From the NCBI GenBank assembly GCA_011050685.1, contig DRFF01000057.1, positions 62,001-126,000 of the forward strand: a stretch of 64,000 nucleotides of DNA. Direction: 5' to 3'. Position 1 is the first letter of the stretch, and each line of letters starts with the position of its first letter. The notes under the pieces were generated by a model. The model was not told the DNA's origin. It made no database searches and saw only the letters and a program-made list of their open reading frames with translations. The translations under genes were made by a program, and so were the position numbers. Positions 52,508 through 63,000 of the stretch are shown one piece after another. The stretch comes from Aurantimonas coralicida (GTDB lineage Bacteria; Pseudomonadota; Alphaproteobacteria; Rhizobiales; Rhizobiaceae).

Positions 52508-54493
52508 TCAGACCTTCGCCATCGCGGCCATCCGCTTCCGGCTGCGCGCCGGCGCGCCGACCCGCAGCCGCCGATCGGCCAGCGAGATCACCCCGCCCAG
52601 AGCCATCAGGATCGAGCCGATCCAGATCAGCGTGATGAACGGCTTGTACCAGATGCGCACGACGGTCGAACTGCCGTCGTCGGCCGGGTCGCCCAGCGCG
52701 ATGTAGAGCTGAGAAAACCAGCGTGTGCGGATGCCGGCTTCGGTCGTCGGCGCCTGCCGTGCCGGATAGAAGCGCTTGCCGCTTTCCAGCGTGCCGGCGT
52801 CGCGGCCGTCGCGACTCAGCGCGAACGTGCCGACCTGTTCCTCGAAATTCGGCCCCTGACGCGGCGCGATGCCCTCGTATCGCAGCGAGTAGCCACCGAC
52901 GTCCACGCTGTCGCCGGGAGCCATCGAAAGCACGTCTTCGGTCTCGAAGGACGACACGGTGACGACGCCGAGTACCAGAACGCCGACGCCGAAATGAGCG
53001 AGAACCGTGCCAAAGGCCGAGCGCGGCAGGCCCCTCAGGCGTGACAGCCCCTTGCGCCATCCCACCTTGGCGAAGTTGGCCCGGCCGTAGAGATCCGTCA
53101 GGCTGCCAACCAGGAGCCAGACCGCGAGGCCGAATCCGAGCGCCGCCAGAATCTTCGTGCCGGAGGTCACCGCGACAGCCACGATCACCGTGAACATGAC
53201 CGCGCCGATGGCAAAATAAAGCCGCTGCGCGGCGGCGAGAAGATCGCCCCGCTTCCATGCCAGTAGTGGCCCGAACGGAAGCGCGAACAAAAGCGGCACC
53301 ATCAGCGGCCCGAAGGTCAGATCGAAGAACGGCGCCCCGACCGAGATTTTTTCGCCGGTGATGACCTCGAGCACCAGCGGATAGAGCGTGCCGATCAGTA
53401 CAGTCGCCGCCGCCGTGGTGAGAAACAAATTGTTGAAGACCAGCGCGCCCTCGCGGCTGATCGGCGCGAACAACCCACCCGACTCCAGTGTCGAGGCCCG
53501 CATCGCGAACAGCGCCAGCGAGCCGCCGATGAACAGACACAGGATCATCAGGATGAAGATGCCGCGCTCCGGGTCCGTCGCGAAGGCGTGCACCGAGGTC
53601 AGCACGCCCGAACGCACCAGGAAGGTGCCCAGCAGCGACAGCGAGAAGGTCAGGATCGCCAGGAGGATGGTCCAGATCTTCAACGCCGAGCGCTTCTCCA
53701 TAACCACCGCCGAATGCAGCAGCGCCGTCCCCGACAGCCACGGCATGAAGGAAGCGTTTTCGACCGGGTCCCAGAACCACCAGCCGCCCCAGCCGAGTTC
53801 GTAATAGGCCCAGTAGGAGCCCATCGCGATGCCGGCGGTCAGAAATATCCAGGCGACCAGCGTCCAGGGCCGCACCCAGCGTGCCCAGGCAGCGTCGATC
53901 CGCCCGTCGATCAGCGCAGCGACGGCGAAGGAGAAGGCGATCGAGAAACCGACATAACCGAGATACAAAAGCGGCGGATGGATCGCGAGGCCGATATCCT
54001 GAAGGATCGGGTTGAGATCCCGTCCCTCCATCGGAGCCGGCGCGAGGCGAGCGAAGGGGTTGGAGGTAAACAGGATGAACAGGAGGAAGGCGCTGGTGAT
54101 CCACGCCTGCACGGAGAGGACGTTTGCCTTGAGGGTAGCCGGCAGATCCCGTCCGAACAGGGCGACGAGCGCTCCAAAGAACGCCAGGATCATCACCCAG
54201 AGCAGCATCGAGCCCTCGTGATTGCCCCACACCCCGGTGACCTTGTAGAGCATCGGCTTCAGCGAATGGGAATTCTCGAAGACGTTGGCGACCGAGAAGT
54301 CCGAGGTCACATAGGCGGTCGTCAGGGCTGAAAATGATATGGCGAGGAGCACGAACCCGCCGGTCGCGGTAACGGTCCCCGCCTCCATCAGCCGGGCATC
54401 ACCCTTGCGCGCGCCAATGACCGGCAAGAGCGACTGGACGAGCGACAAGGACAGCGCCAGGATCAGGGCGTAGAGGCCGATTTCGACGATCAT
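52508..54493 (-). CDS. ccmF: Cytochrome c heme lyase subunit CcmF/CycK
   Basis: CcmF is the multi-helix part of the heme lyase that joins heme to apocytochrome c. The 661-residue membrane protein has about 14 helices, the tryptophan-rich WWD motif [20 protein letters not shown], and conserved His in [10 protein letters not shown] and [11 protein letters not shown] for heme ligation. The periplasmic loop before the last helix (about 540-610) is normal. The ATG overlaps the ccmE stop by four bases. Confidence 0.96.
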   Translation of the reverse strand: MIVEIGLYALILALSLSLVQSLLPVIGARKGDARLMEAGTVTATGGFVLLAISFSALTTAYVTSDFSVANVFENSHSLKPMLYKVTGVWGNHEGSMLLWVMILAFFGALVALFGRDLPATLKANVLSVQAWITSAFLLFILFTSNPFARLAPAPMEGRDLNPILQDIGLAIHPPLLYLGYVGFSIAFSFAVAALIDGRIDAAWARWVRPWTLVAWIFLTAGIAMGSYWAYYELGWGGWWFWDPVENASFMPWLSGTALLHSAVVMEKRSALKIWTILLAILTFSLSLLGTFLVRSGVLTSVHAFATDPERGIFILMILCLFIGGSLALFAMRASTLESGGLFAPISREGALVFNNLFLTTAAATVLIGTLYPLVLEVITGEKISVGAPFFDLTFGPLMVPLLFALPFGPLLAWKRGDLLAAAQRLYFAIGAVMFTVIVAVAVTSGTKILAALGFGLAVWLLVGSLTDLYGRANFAKVGWRKGLSRLRGLPRSAFGTVLAHFGVGVLVLGVVTVSSFETEDVLSMAPGDSVDVGGYSLRYEGIAPRQGPNFEEQVGTFALSRDGRDAGTLESGKRFYPARQAPTTEAGIRTRWFSQLYIALGDPADDGSSTVVRIWYKPFITLIWIGSILMALGGVISLADRRLRVGAPARSRKRMAAMAKV

Positions 54494-54987
54494 GAGCTCG
54501 CTCCGGTTGCCGTCTGCGCCGACGCAGGCTGCGGATCTGACTTGACCATGCCCTTGCCTTCTTCCCACAAGCCACGCGCCTTCAGGTCGTCGACGACTTC
54601 CTTCGGCATGTAGTTCTCGTCGTGCTTGGCCAGGACCGTATCCGCAACGAAGACGTTGTCCGGTCCGAGCGTGCCTTCGGTGACGACGCCCTGCCCCTCA
54701 CGGAAGAGATCCGGCAGAAGCCCGGTATAGGTCACCGGCACGCTCTCGATCGTGTCGGTGACCCGGAAGGTCACTTTCTGCGAACCGCCGCGCACGACCG
54801 ACCCCTCTTCGACGAGGCCACCCAGCCGGATACGCTGTGAAGGCGCCGGTGCACTGGCGACGATGTCGGTGGGTGAATTGAAGAACGCCACCGAATCCGA
54901 CAGCGCGGTCAGGACGAGGCCGGCCGCCGCGCCGATAACGAGGAGGATGGCCGCTATGGAAGTGAGCCGTTTCGCTTTCCGTGTCAT
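54490..54987 (-). CDS. ccmE: Heme chaperone CcmE/CycJ
   Basis: CcmE carries heme covalently through a His before handing it to CcmF. The 165-residue protein has an N-terminal anchor ([20 protein letters not shown]), an OB-fold beta-barrel domain with [15 protein letters not shown], and the heme-attachment site [13 protein letters not shown] with both His and Tyr. The start overlaps the ccmI stop by four bases. Confidence 0.96.
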   Translation of the reverse strand: MTRKAKRLTSIAAILLVIGAAAGLVLTALSDSVAFFNSPTDIVASAPAPSQRIRLGGLVEEGSVVRGGSQKVTFRVTDTIESVPVTYTGLLPDLFREGQGVVTEGTLGPDNVFVADTVLAKHDENYMPKEVVDDLKARGLWEEGKGMVKSDPQPASAQTATGASS

Positions 54988-55577
54988 TGGGTCTGTGTCG
55001 CCTCCGCGTCCGCCAGGCCGAGTTCCTGTCCGAGAGCGGCGATTTCCCGGCCCGCGGCAGTGTCCGCCTCAAAATGTTGAAACGCCGTCCGCAGCGCATC
55101 GCTCGCCTTGTCCGTCTCGCCCAAGACCTTATAGGAGCGAATCAACCGCTTCCACCCTTCCACGTCCCGCGGGTTGGATTCCAGCCGGCTTGCCAGTTGC
55201 GAGACCATTCCCTGGATCATCGCCTGCCGGTCGCCTGCAGACATTTCGGAGGCGGCGGCCACATCCGCCTCGCTCGGCCGAGGTGGTGCGGATCGCGCCG
55301 TTTCCGCCGGCGCCAGCCCCAATTCCTCGCCAAGCGCCGCGATCTCCTGGCCAACTGCGGAATCGGGGGGAAAGGCATCGGAGGCGGTCGTCAAAGCCTG
55401 AGCCGCTTTCTCGTTGTCTCCCAGAACCGTGTAGGACCGGATCAAGCGTTTCCATCCTTCGAGATCGTCCGGGTTGGATTCCAGCCGGGCAGCCAGTTGC
55501 GAGACCATACCCTTGATCATCGCCTGACGGTCATCGACCGACATTTCGGAGGCGGCGGCCATGTCGGCTTCGCTCGG
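54984..55577 (-). repeat. Tandem 300-nt duplication inside ccmI
   Basis: Copy one covers 55278-55577 and copy two 54984-55277. The period is exactly 300 nt, in frame, giving two protein units with roughly 70 identical positions of about 95 aligned by hand. Segments such as CATTTCGGAGGCGGCGGCCA are identical at the DNA level, so the duplication is not very ancient or has been kept alike by gene conversion. Confidence 0.9.
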
Positions 55578-56480
55578 TCCCGGCGCTTTCGGACCGGAGT
55601 TCTCCGCAACGGCGGTTGACGGCGCATTGGTGCCGGTCTTCTGGCGCGCGTCGGCCAGCGCCGCATCGGCGATCTGCATCCAGGGCGCGTCTTTGGGGCT
55701 GATGTCGAGGAGCTTTGCCCAAGCGATCTCGGCCTTGGCGTAATCTCCCTCCTGGGAGAGGTCGAGCGCCAGGAAGAAATGCGCCGGCAAATAATCGCCA
55801 TTGATGGTGAGCGCCTGCGCGAACGCCGCCTTCGCATCGTCCGTCACTTCGCCGTCGGCGGCCCGCGTCAACGCCTCGCCGAGACCGCTCAGGCGGGACG
55901 CCGTCGGCTCAAGCAGACGAATGGCGTTCCGGAACGCGATGGCGGCGGCGTCCGGGCGGTCCAGCCGCAGATAGATCGGCGCAAGCACATCCCAGCCGCG
56001 ACCATCGTCCGGATTGGAACGAAGCTGCGCCTCGGCAGTGGCGACGAGGCCCTCGATATCCGTGCCGGGCACCGGTGACGGTGCTTGCCGCGTGGCGAGC
56101 GGCATATCCCGCAGGCCAGGCACCCCAAATGTCATGTAAAGAGCCGTCGAGCCAAGCGGCACGGCAATCGCGACGACGCCGATCGCGGCAACGACGCCTG
56201 GTCGCATCCAGCCTGCCGCACCGCCGTCGCCACTGCCCTCCGCGCGGCCAGCCGCCTTCAGCAATCGCCGTCCGATCTCGGCTCGCGCGGTTTCCGCCTC
56301 ACCGGCAGCGATTACGCCCCGCTCGACATCGGCGTCCAGTTCGCGAAGCTGCGCCGCATAGACTTCGACGTCGTGGTCGCCGCGCGTGGCGACCTCATCA
56401 GGGGAGGCACGAAACAAGGGCCAGAGAGCCACCAACGTCGCGGCAACGGTCATGCCAGTTGCGATAATCCAGAACGCCAT
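54984..56480 (-). CDS. ccmI: CcmI/CycH with a duplicated C-terminal domain
   Basis: CcmI is the apocytochrome chaperone of the heme lyase complex. The 498-residue protein has two membrane helices (about 3-22 and 95-115), the N-terminal cytoplasmic loop with [17 protein letters not shown], and a periplasmic TPR region (about 140-290). Residues 302-401 and 402-498 are two copies of a 100-residue unit (PSEADxAAASEMSxxDRQAM, then [20 protein letters not shown]). One copy is normal for this family, so this is longer than usual. The ATG at 56480 follows AAGGG. It is the first gene of the ccmI-E-F-H run. Confidence 0.93.
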   Translation of the reverse strand: MAFWIIATGMTVAATLVALWPLFRASPDEVATRGDHDVEVYAAQLRELDADVERGVIAAGEAETARAEIGRRLLKAAGRAEGSGDGGAAGWMRPGVVAAIGVVAIAVPLGSTALYMTFGVPGLRDMPLATRQAPSPVPGTDIEGLVATAEAQLRSNPDDGRGWDVLAPIYLRLDRPDAAAIAFRNAIRLLEPTASRLSGLGEALTRAADGEVTDDAKAAFAQALTINGDYLPAHFFLALDLSQEGDYAKAEIAWAKLLDISPKDAPWMQIADAALADARQKTGTNAPSTAVAENSGPKAPGPSEADMAAASEMSVDDRQAMIKGMVSQLAARLESNPDDLEGWKRLIRSYTVLGDNEKAAQALTTASDAFPPDSAVGQEIAALGEELGLAPAETARSAPPRPSEADVAAASEMSAGDRQAMIQGMVSQLASRLESNPRDVEGWKRLIRSYKVLGETDKASDALRTAFQHFEADTAAGREIAALGQELGLADAEATQTQ

Positions 56481-56623
56481 GACACCCTTACACCGAACGC
56501 CGGGGGATCGAAGCAGTTCGCTCCGAATGGCCGGCCGTCTCAAAACCAGTTTCCGTCCGACGAGCCCTCTAGCAGACATGGGCCGATTTGCCCATTCACT
56601 TCGTCAGGAATGGGGCGAGCGGA

Positions 56624-57028
56624 TCAGGTGACCGGCTTCCAGAGCCCATTAGTGGTCTTGCAGGCGGTTCCGACGGCTTTGACCGGCTGTGCCTGGCCTT
56701 TGAACGTATGGGAGTAGCCCCGGCAATCCTGCGATCCGACGCGGTAGAGCTGAGTCGGCACGACCTCGCCGCTGTACCCATCGACCGACCACTGCACCAA
56801 CTGCCCTGCCGCGCCGTATTGCAAAGCCTGGAATTCCGCGTCGAGCGCCTTGGCGCGAGCCGCACTGGACAAGGATTTCGCCGCGTCGCTCTGACCGAGC
56901 AAGCCGCCGTCGAGCGCCTGGACGCCGGCTGAGGCCGGAGTAAGCGAGGCGCCCCCCAGCCCGGCACTGAGACAGCCCGCGAAAGGAAGGATCAGGAGGG
57001 GAAAGAGCAGCTTCAACACGATGCGCAT
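56624..57028 (-). CDS. Small outer-membrane lipoprotein (17-kDa surface antigen-like)
   Basis: The 134-residue precursor has a signal peptide ending in the lipobox-like FAGC at residues 16-19 and a mature domain ending in GYSHTFKGQAQPVKAVGTAC, then KTTNGLWKPVT. The last part resembles the RT0821/Lpp0805-type surface antigen family, which ends in a conserved beta segment with a Cys near the terminus. The usual glycine-zipper is absent; in its place is an Ala-rich helix (AAKSLSSAARAKALDAEFQA). The role is probably structural in the outer membrane. It lies alone between feuQ and ccmI on the same strand. Confidence 0.75.
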   Translation of the reverse strand: MRIVLKLLFPLLILPFAGCLSAGLGGASLTPASAGVQALDGGLLGQSDAAKSLSSAARAKALDAEFQALQYGAAGQLVQWSVDGYSGEVVPTQLYRVGSQDCRGYSHTFKGQAQPVKAVGTACKTTNGLWKPVT

Positions 57029-57129
57029 GACGATTTCATCCGAGTGCGGCAGTCCGATGGGACTGAAACGACAGGGTGCGGGGTCCGGAGCAATCCGCGT
57101 GCCGCAGTTCGTCGGTTCGGTCTATGATG

Positions 57130-58515
57130 TCAAGCCGCACCGCCGCCCAAAGCGCGTGGCAGCACGATCGTCACCCGCAGGCCGCCGAGATCCGAGCGGC
57201 TGAATTCCAGTGCCCCGCGATACTCGGCCACCATGTCGGAAACGATCGACAAGCCGAGTCCGCTGCCGGGCGTTGCTTCGTCGAGGCGGCGGCCGCGCTT
57301 TTGCGCCTCGATGATCTGCGCCTCGGTCAGCCCCGGCCCGTCATCTTCGATGACGGTCGCGAAGCGGTCCTCGGAGACGGGCTTGCCGATCACGACGATC
57401 CGCCCCGCCGCCCATTTGCCGGCGTTCTCGAGCAGATTGCCGATGATCTCCTCGAAATCCTGACGCTCACCGGCGAAGACCAGCCCCTCGGCCAAGGCCG
57501 GATCGAATTTGAGGTTGAGGGCTGGATTGAGCTTGGCGATCACCCGCACCAGCCGTTCGAGGGCCGGTCCGACCGGCGCGCGGAAAACGGTCGTTTCGGT
57601 TTGGGCGGCGACCCGCGCGCGATCGAGATAGTGCTGCACCTGTTGGCGCATCCGCTCCGCCTGATCGGCTATCAACTCGCCCTGTGGTCCCCCCAGCGAG
57701 GCGGCCTCGTTGACAAGAACCGCTATGGGAGTCTTCAACGAATGCGCCAGGTTGCCGACCTGCGTTCGCGACCGCTCGACGATGCGCCGGTTGTTGTCGA
57801 TCAGCGCGTTCACCTCAAGAGCCAGCGGTTCGATTTCGGCGGGAAACCGGCCTTCCAGCCGTTCCGCCTTTCCAGCGCGCACATTGGTGAGCGAGCGGCG
57901 GACGGCACCGAGGGGACTGAGTCCCGCCAGGATAGCCAGGACATTGACAAGGATCGTACCGACTCCCACGGCACCAAGATAATAGACGAGCGTACGATTG
58001 AAGTCGGCGACGTCGGCGACAACAACACCGGCATTGCCCATCACACGAAACCGCGCCGCGTGATTCTGAGCGTCGAGCACGACTTCCGTCTCGACGACTT
58101 TCAACAACTCACCATCGAGGCCGCTCGCGTCGTAACTCCGACGATAAAGGGGATCGAAGGGAACTTGCGACGTCGGTTCGGACGCGATGTCGAGAATTCC
58201 GAGGGAACTGGAGATCAGCCGTCCCCTGGTGTTGTCACTCGCCGGAATGACCTCCCAATACCACCCGGACAGCGGCTGGGAATAACGCAGATCGCCGAGA
58301 TCGGGGGAGCCGGACAGATAGCCGGTCTCGCTGACCGTCACGCTGTTGACGAGATTGTAGAGCTGTGCGGCGAGCAGGTCCTCGAAGCCGCGCGTCGCCG
58401 TCCGCTCGTAGAGCGTAGAGATCAGCCCCCCGACGACGACGAGGGCCAAAAGGGCCCAGACGCTGGATAGAACGATGACCCGGACGGTGAGGGAGTTAGC
58501 GGCCCGAATGGCCAT
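57130..58515 (-). CDS. feuQ: FeuQ-like sensor histidine kinase
   Basis: The 461-residue kinase has two membrane helices (about 12-33 and 180-200) bounding a periplasmic domain (PhoQ-like), and HisKA with VGNLAHSLKTPIAVLVNEAA. HATPase boxes are IIGNLLENAGKWAAGRIVV, EDDGPGLTEAQI and GSGLGLSIVSDMV. In Sinorhizobium and Rhizobium, FeuP-FeuQ control the export of cyclic beta-glucan and some iron or osmotic responses, and are encoded next to the cyc genes; here the same arrangement is seen. The start overlaps the feuP stop by 20 nt. The name is inferred from context and H-box pattern. Confidence 0.85.
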   Translation of the reverse strand: MAIRAANSLTVRVIVLSSVWALLALVVVGGLISTLYERTATRGFEDLLAAQLYNLVNSVTVSETGYLSGSPDLGDLRYSQPLSGWYWEVIPASDNTRGRLISSSLGILDIASEPTSQVPFDPLYRRSYDASGLDGELLKVVETEVVLDAQNHAARFRVMGNAGVVVADVADFNRTLVYYLGAVGVGTILVNVLAILAGLSPLGAVRRSLTNVRAGKAERLEGRFPAEIEPLALEVNALIDNNRRIVERSRTQVGNLAHSLKTPIAVLVNEAASLGGPQGELIADQAERMRQQVQHYLDRARVAAQTETTVFRAPVGPALERLVRVIAKLNPALNLKFDPALAEGLVFAGERQDFEEIIGNLLENAGKWAAGRIVVIGKPVSEDRFATVIEDDGPGLTEAQIIEAQKRGRRLDEATPGSGLGLSIVSDMVAEYRGALEFSRSDLGGLRVTIVLPRALGGGAA

Positions 58516-59167
58516 CGCTCATCCTGTAGCCTTGCCCCCTGACGGTCTCGATCACATCGACACCGAGCTTCTTGCGCAGTCGTCCAACGAACACTTCGAT
58601 CGTATTGGAATCGCGGTCGAAATCCTGATCGTACAGATGCTCGATAAGCTCCGTTCGGGAGACGATCTGATCCTGATGATGCATCAGATAATCGAGTAGT
58701 CGATATTCGTGGGAGGTCAGCTTCAGCGGGGTCCCATCGAGTGACACACGCGACGCCCGCGTGTCGAGGCGGACCGGACCGCAATGGATCTCCGACGAGG
58801 CATGGCCGGCGGCGCGGCGGATCAGGGCGCGCATGCGGGCCAGCACTTCTTCGACGTGAAAGGGTTTCGTGACGTAATCGTCGGCGCCCGCGTCGATGCC
58901 GGCGACCTTGTCACTCCAACGGTCGCGGGCGGTCAGGATCAGCACGGGCATGGTCCGGCCGTCGCGACGCCATCGCTCCAGAACGCTGATGCCGTCCATG
59001 ACCGGCAGACCGACATCGAGAATGACCGCGTCATAGGGTTCGGTATCGCCGAGAAAATGCCCCTCCTCGCCGTCGAAGGCGCGGTCGACGACATACTCGG
59101 CGCCGGTCAGCGCCTCGGTCAGTTGCCGATTGAGGGTTTGATCGTCCTCGACCACTAGGATGCGCAT
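58496..59167 (-). CDS. feuP: FeuP-like response regulator
   Basis: The 223-residue OmpR/PhoP-type regulator starts MRILVVEDDQTLNRQLTEAL, has the phospho-Asp in YDAVILDVGLPVMDG and the Lys in ADDYVTKPFHVEEVL, and ends in a winged helix (TSHEYRLLDYLMHHQDQIVS ... FVGRLRKKLG). HYDQDFDRDSNTIEVFV-type residues are of the PhoP/FeuP branch. It lies upstream of feuQ with overlap, so they are one unit. Regulon members cannot be seen here. Confidence 0.88.
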   Translation of the reverse strand: MRILVVEDDQTLNRQLTEALTGAEYVVDRAFDGEEGHFLGDTEPYDAVILDVGLPVMDGISVLERWRRDGRTMPVLILTARDRWSDKVAGIDAGADDYVTKPFHVEEVLARMRALIRRAAGHASSEIHCGPVRLDTRASRVSLDGTPLKLTSHEYRLLDYLMHHQDQIVSRTELIEHLYDQDFDRDSNTIEVFVGRLRKKLGVDVIETVRGQGYRMSDGHSGR

Positions 59168-59261
59168 GCCCGGCCTCGTCTTCTCGCTCTCGTCTTATCC
59201 TGTCGAATCGCCGCGACCGCGGCTGAAGTCAACGCCTCTAGCCGCTCTGACAATACGGCGA

Positions 59262-59651
59262 TCAGGGCCGTATCGTCACCGTCGTCTTGCGCCTGGGGCC
59301 ACCGTCCTTGCCTGGCACGAGAAGGGTCACGACACAAACCGTCTCACCGCCCTGCTCGCGACTGGAGACCGAGAGAACCTGGCCGCCGGTCTGGGCGGCC
59401 GCTTGCTCTGCGGCTCCCGAGCAGCTTGCGGCGGCGGTTTCGAAAGCGCCCTCGCCATTTCGACGTGGGCCCCGCTCTAACCTCAATCCCGGTCCCGGAG
59501 AGACATCCAGACCGAATCCCGAACCAATGCCGCGACCCGAAAAAGGGCTATCCAGGAGTTGAGCGGCAGCTGGCGCGGCCGCCGCGAGGGGAGCGGACCC
59601 GACGATCAGGATCGTGACTAGGCTGGCGAGGAGAGTGCGAAATCTTGTCAT
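59262..59651 (-). CDS. Small secreted protein upstream of feuPQ, possible FeuN
   Basis: The 129-residue precursor has a signal peptide (LLASLVTILIVGSAPLAAAA) and a short mature part with a PepSY-like ending: AEQAAAQTGGQVLSVSSREQ, then GGETVCVVTLLVPG and KTTVTIRP. It lies 94 nt before feuP on the same strand. In Sinorhizobium meliloti a small periplasmic protein, FeuN, encoded at the start of the feu operon, inhibits FeuQ; this protein has the right place, size class and export signal. Sequence similarity to FeuN itself cannot be judged here. The ATG at 59651 is chosen for its signal peptide. Confidence 0.65.
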   Translation of the reverse strand: MTRFRTLLASLVTILIVGSAPLAAAAPAAAQLLDSPFSGRGIGSGFGLDVSPGPGLRLERGPRRNGEGAFETAAASCSGAAEQAAAQTGGQVLSVSSREQGGETVCVVTLLVPGKDGGPRRKTTVTIRP

Positions 59652-59781
59652 TTCGGATCCGGCTGGAGGATGGCAGCGCCGCCAAGAAGGATCGGCGAGC
59701 GCTCCCGTCCTAGTGCATTGTCGCTGAACGACGAATGAACGGCGAGCGACCGAAGGTCGCCCACCAATCCACGCGGAGCAA

Positions 59782-59988
59782 CTAGCGCAGGGTCTTCTGC
59801 GCGGCCAGCCGCCCCAGGATCGCGACAACCGCGCCGACTGCCGCCGCGCCATTGGTCAGCGACACGGCCAGCATATCGTGCGTCGCGGAATCGACTTCCA
59901 GGCCGAACAGTCCAGCCATCGCCGCCCCGAAAGCGACAAGCCCGCCCCATACGGTTCGCGATTGAAACCACGGCTTTGCCTCGTTCAT
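59782..59988 (-). CDS. Small two-helix membrane protein after the GTA gene (holin-like)
   Basis: The 68-residue protein starts MNEAKPWFQSRTVWGGLVAF and has two hydrophobic stretches, about residues 14-30 and 42-58 (VSLTNGAAAVGAVVAIL). The pattern PWFQSRTVWG followed by two helices is seen in small proteins at the end of phage and GTA tail modules, some called holin-like. AGGAACGG precedes the ATG. It starts 33 nt after the GTA protein gene stops, so they may be cotranscribed. No lysis function is shown. Confidence 0.65.
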   Translation of the reverse strand: MNEAKPWFQSRTVWGGLVAFGAAMAGLFGLEVDSATHDMLAVSLTNGAAAVGAVVAILGRLAAQKTLR

Positions 59989-60021
59989 TTTCCGTTCCTT
60001 TCCTTGCTGTTGCGCCGGCGG

Positions 60022-63000
60022 TCACGCCGGTCGGGAAAAAATCGTCTGCCTGGCGGTCCCCGCGCCCCAGACGGGGCTCACCTGGGCGACGGAGATCATG
60101 AGCTGGGAAGGCAGCACACCGAACACGGCGGTCTGCTCTTCAGCCGTGAGCACCAATCCTGGCGTCGCGGCCTCGCGCACCAGAACCGCCCCAGATCCGT
60201 CGCCGACCTCGATGCGGTAGAGTTCCTGTTCTTCACCGAGCGGCACGTCGGGGCCATCCCAATTGTCGCCTCCGACCCGGGTCCGGCGGATCCAGGACAG
60301 TGCCACCGTACCCGCGGCGTCGAAGGCGGCTTTCGCATGCACCGGCGACAGCGGTTTGACCGAGCGCCGTCCGAGCGTGGCGGTGATCGTCACCGTGGCG
60401 GGATCGTCGAGCGCCCGGCCGAGCGGCGCCACACGGACATCCATCTCGCGGCCGACGTCCGACGTCGTCAGTCCAAGCGGCTCGCAGGCCGCGTCGAGCA
60501 AGACGAACGCCGCCCCAGTTAGTGCTCCCACGACCATCGCGTCTTCGGTGCCGCCTTGGGCGCGCAACAGATCCCGCAACTCGAAGACGCCGGGCGCGAT
60601 CTCCGCCGCCCTCTCGAATTGCAGCACTTCCCAAGCCCCCGTCGAGCTTCGCACCGCGCAGAGATTGCCACCATCCAGAAGTTCGTCCCTGGAGATTGCG
60701 TAGAGCGCCCCCCTGTCGAGCCGCAGCGTGATCGTGTTCCCGCGATCCAGACGTCCTTCCGGCCCCTCACCAAGCGCCGCGAGCAACTGGCCCGTGGTTG
60801 CCGGGCGTGTCGCCGTCGCTCGCTCCAGAAAAGCGCCGCCCTGCCGGGATGCGGCGATGGAATAGCCCGGCCAGGGCTTGGCCTGCACCGCGAACCGCGC
60901 ACCATCAATGCCCTGTCCTCCCTCGGGAAGCGGCAGGTCGAGGAGATGCACCAGTGGCCGCGAGGCGATCGCGGGAGCCGGCGGCCGCAGCGGGGTTGGA
61001 GGCTCCCCCTGGTCGGCGAGAGAGCCCCGTCGCGCGGGCAGACGCCGTGCCTCGATCCTTCGCGAGACGCCCGTCTCGATACGGTTCACCAGCCAGGCGC
61101 CGGGACGCTCCGCGAGGCTGACAACATCGCCGGACTCCAGTGACAAGAGCGAAGGCGCAACGCCGAACCGAGCGGTCTCGGCAGCGCCGCTCACTTCACG
61201 CAACATCGCGGCGGCCAGTTCCTTGGCGCGGGCCTCTTCGAGCACGACTGGAAGCTGGATGATGTCCTTGCGGGGATGAGCAGCGCTGGCGCGCACCGCT
61301 TCGGCCGAACCAGGCTGGTAGGCCCGCGCCGGATCGAGGAACCCGAGCGCGATCTCCTCGGGTCGCTCGCTTGCCTCGCCGCGCCGCAGTTCGACATAAG
61401 GGCCGTCCTCATCGGCGAATGTCCCGATCTCTCGGCTCGATCGCAGCGAGGCGAGCGAGCGGAAAATCAGCCGCCCGGCCGCAACATGCACGACGGTTCC
61501 GGTCAGCCGCAGCAGATCCTCGAGCGTCTCGCGCGCCGTGCCGGGACCGGCGGAGACGGTGCCGGCCACGCAGGAGTCGACGCCCGAGACGTCGTAATCC
61601 GCGATGCCGTGGTCCTCCAAAATGGCGGCGATCAAGGCGTCCACTGGCGCGTTGGCCAGACGGCCGCTCAGCCAGTGGCCCCGCCGCCAATTGCCGCCGT
61701 CGCTCCACAGGTCGCCGCGCGTCGGAAACGCCGGATAGGGTCGCGCGTCCCAGGTCCACACATGAATCGCGCTGGGATCGACCATCCGGCCGCCATAGAC
61801 CGGCGAAATCGGATTGGCGGCGGTCGAAAAGTCCGGCGACGCAGGGTCCCAATACGCCAACTGCGCTTCCAGAAATCGCCGCTGGGCGAGGTCGTCGCGG
61901 CCACCGGCGGAAAAATGCGGCACGAAGCTTTCCGATGATTTCGGGTCGACGAAGACATTGGGCTGGTTCGCGCCCTTGTCGATCGCCGGACAGCCGAGTT
62001 CGGTGAACCACACCGGTTTCGACATCGGCACCCATGCGGAGGTCTCGGCAGTCTCGACCCCAGCGCGGCGCTCGACATGGGGGTTCGACCACCAGCTCGT
62101 CACGTCCTTGGCGCGGTAGACCCACGGCTTGCCCGCCGCACCGTCGGTGATCGGCGTGCGGATGCGCGCCGCCCGGTCGGCATCGCTGGCATAGTACCAG
62201 TCGTAATATTCGCCACCGCCGATCCCGGCCCGCAGCCCGTCCCGATCGTATTGCGAGGACGGTCCCGCCGGGTTTGCGTCGATGTCCCCGTCCCGCCAGT
62301 CGGCCAGCGGCAGGTAATTGTCGATGCCGACGACGTCGATCGACGGCGAGGCCCAAAGCGGATCGAGATTGTAGAAGACGTCGCCGGAGCCGTCCGTCGG
62401 CTGGTAGCCGAAATATTCGCTCCAATCAGCCGCGTAGGTGACGACGGTCGTCGGCATCATGGCCTTGACCTCGCCGGCGATGGCGATCAGCCCCTCGACG
62501 AAGGGAAAGCGGCCGTCCTGATCGCGGATTCGCGTCAACCCGCGCATCTCCGAACCGATGACGAACGCATCGACCCCGGCCGCCGTCGCGAGGCTCGCCT
62601 GATGCAGGATCATGCGCCGGTAGGACCATTCGTCCGGCCCGGTATATTCGACGCCGGTTGCCGTGAGCGTGAAGTGCTGCGGCGCGGCTGTCCCAAGCAA
62701 GGCCGCGATATCGGCCCGCGCCGCCGCGGTGCCGTCGGCCGAACCGGCGCGACCGACGGCGATGTCGAGCGTCATCCGCCCGCGCCAGGGAAACGCCGCC
62801 TGCTCCGCGCCGCCATAGGGGTCGGCAAGTCCGTTGCCCGGCGGCACGTCCATCAGGATGAAGGGGTAATAGGTCACCGTCAGCCCACGCGCCTTAAGAT
62901 CGGCGATCGCCCGCAGCACGCCCTGGTCGCTCGGCGTGCCGCCGAAGGCTGGCCCGCCGTCGATGGAACTGACCAGATGCGCGCCGGCCCGGTCGACGGA

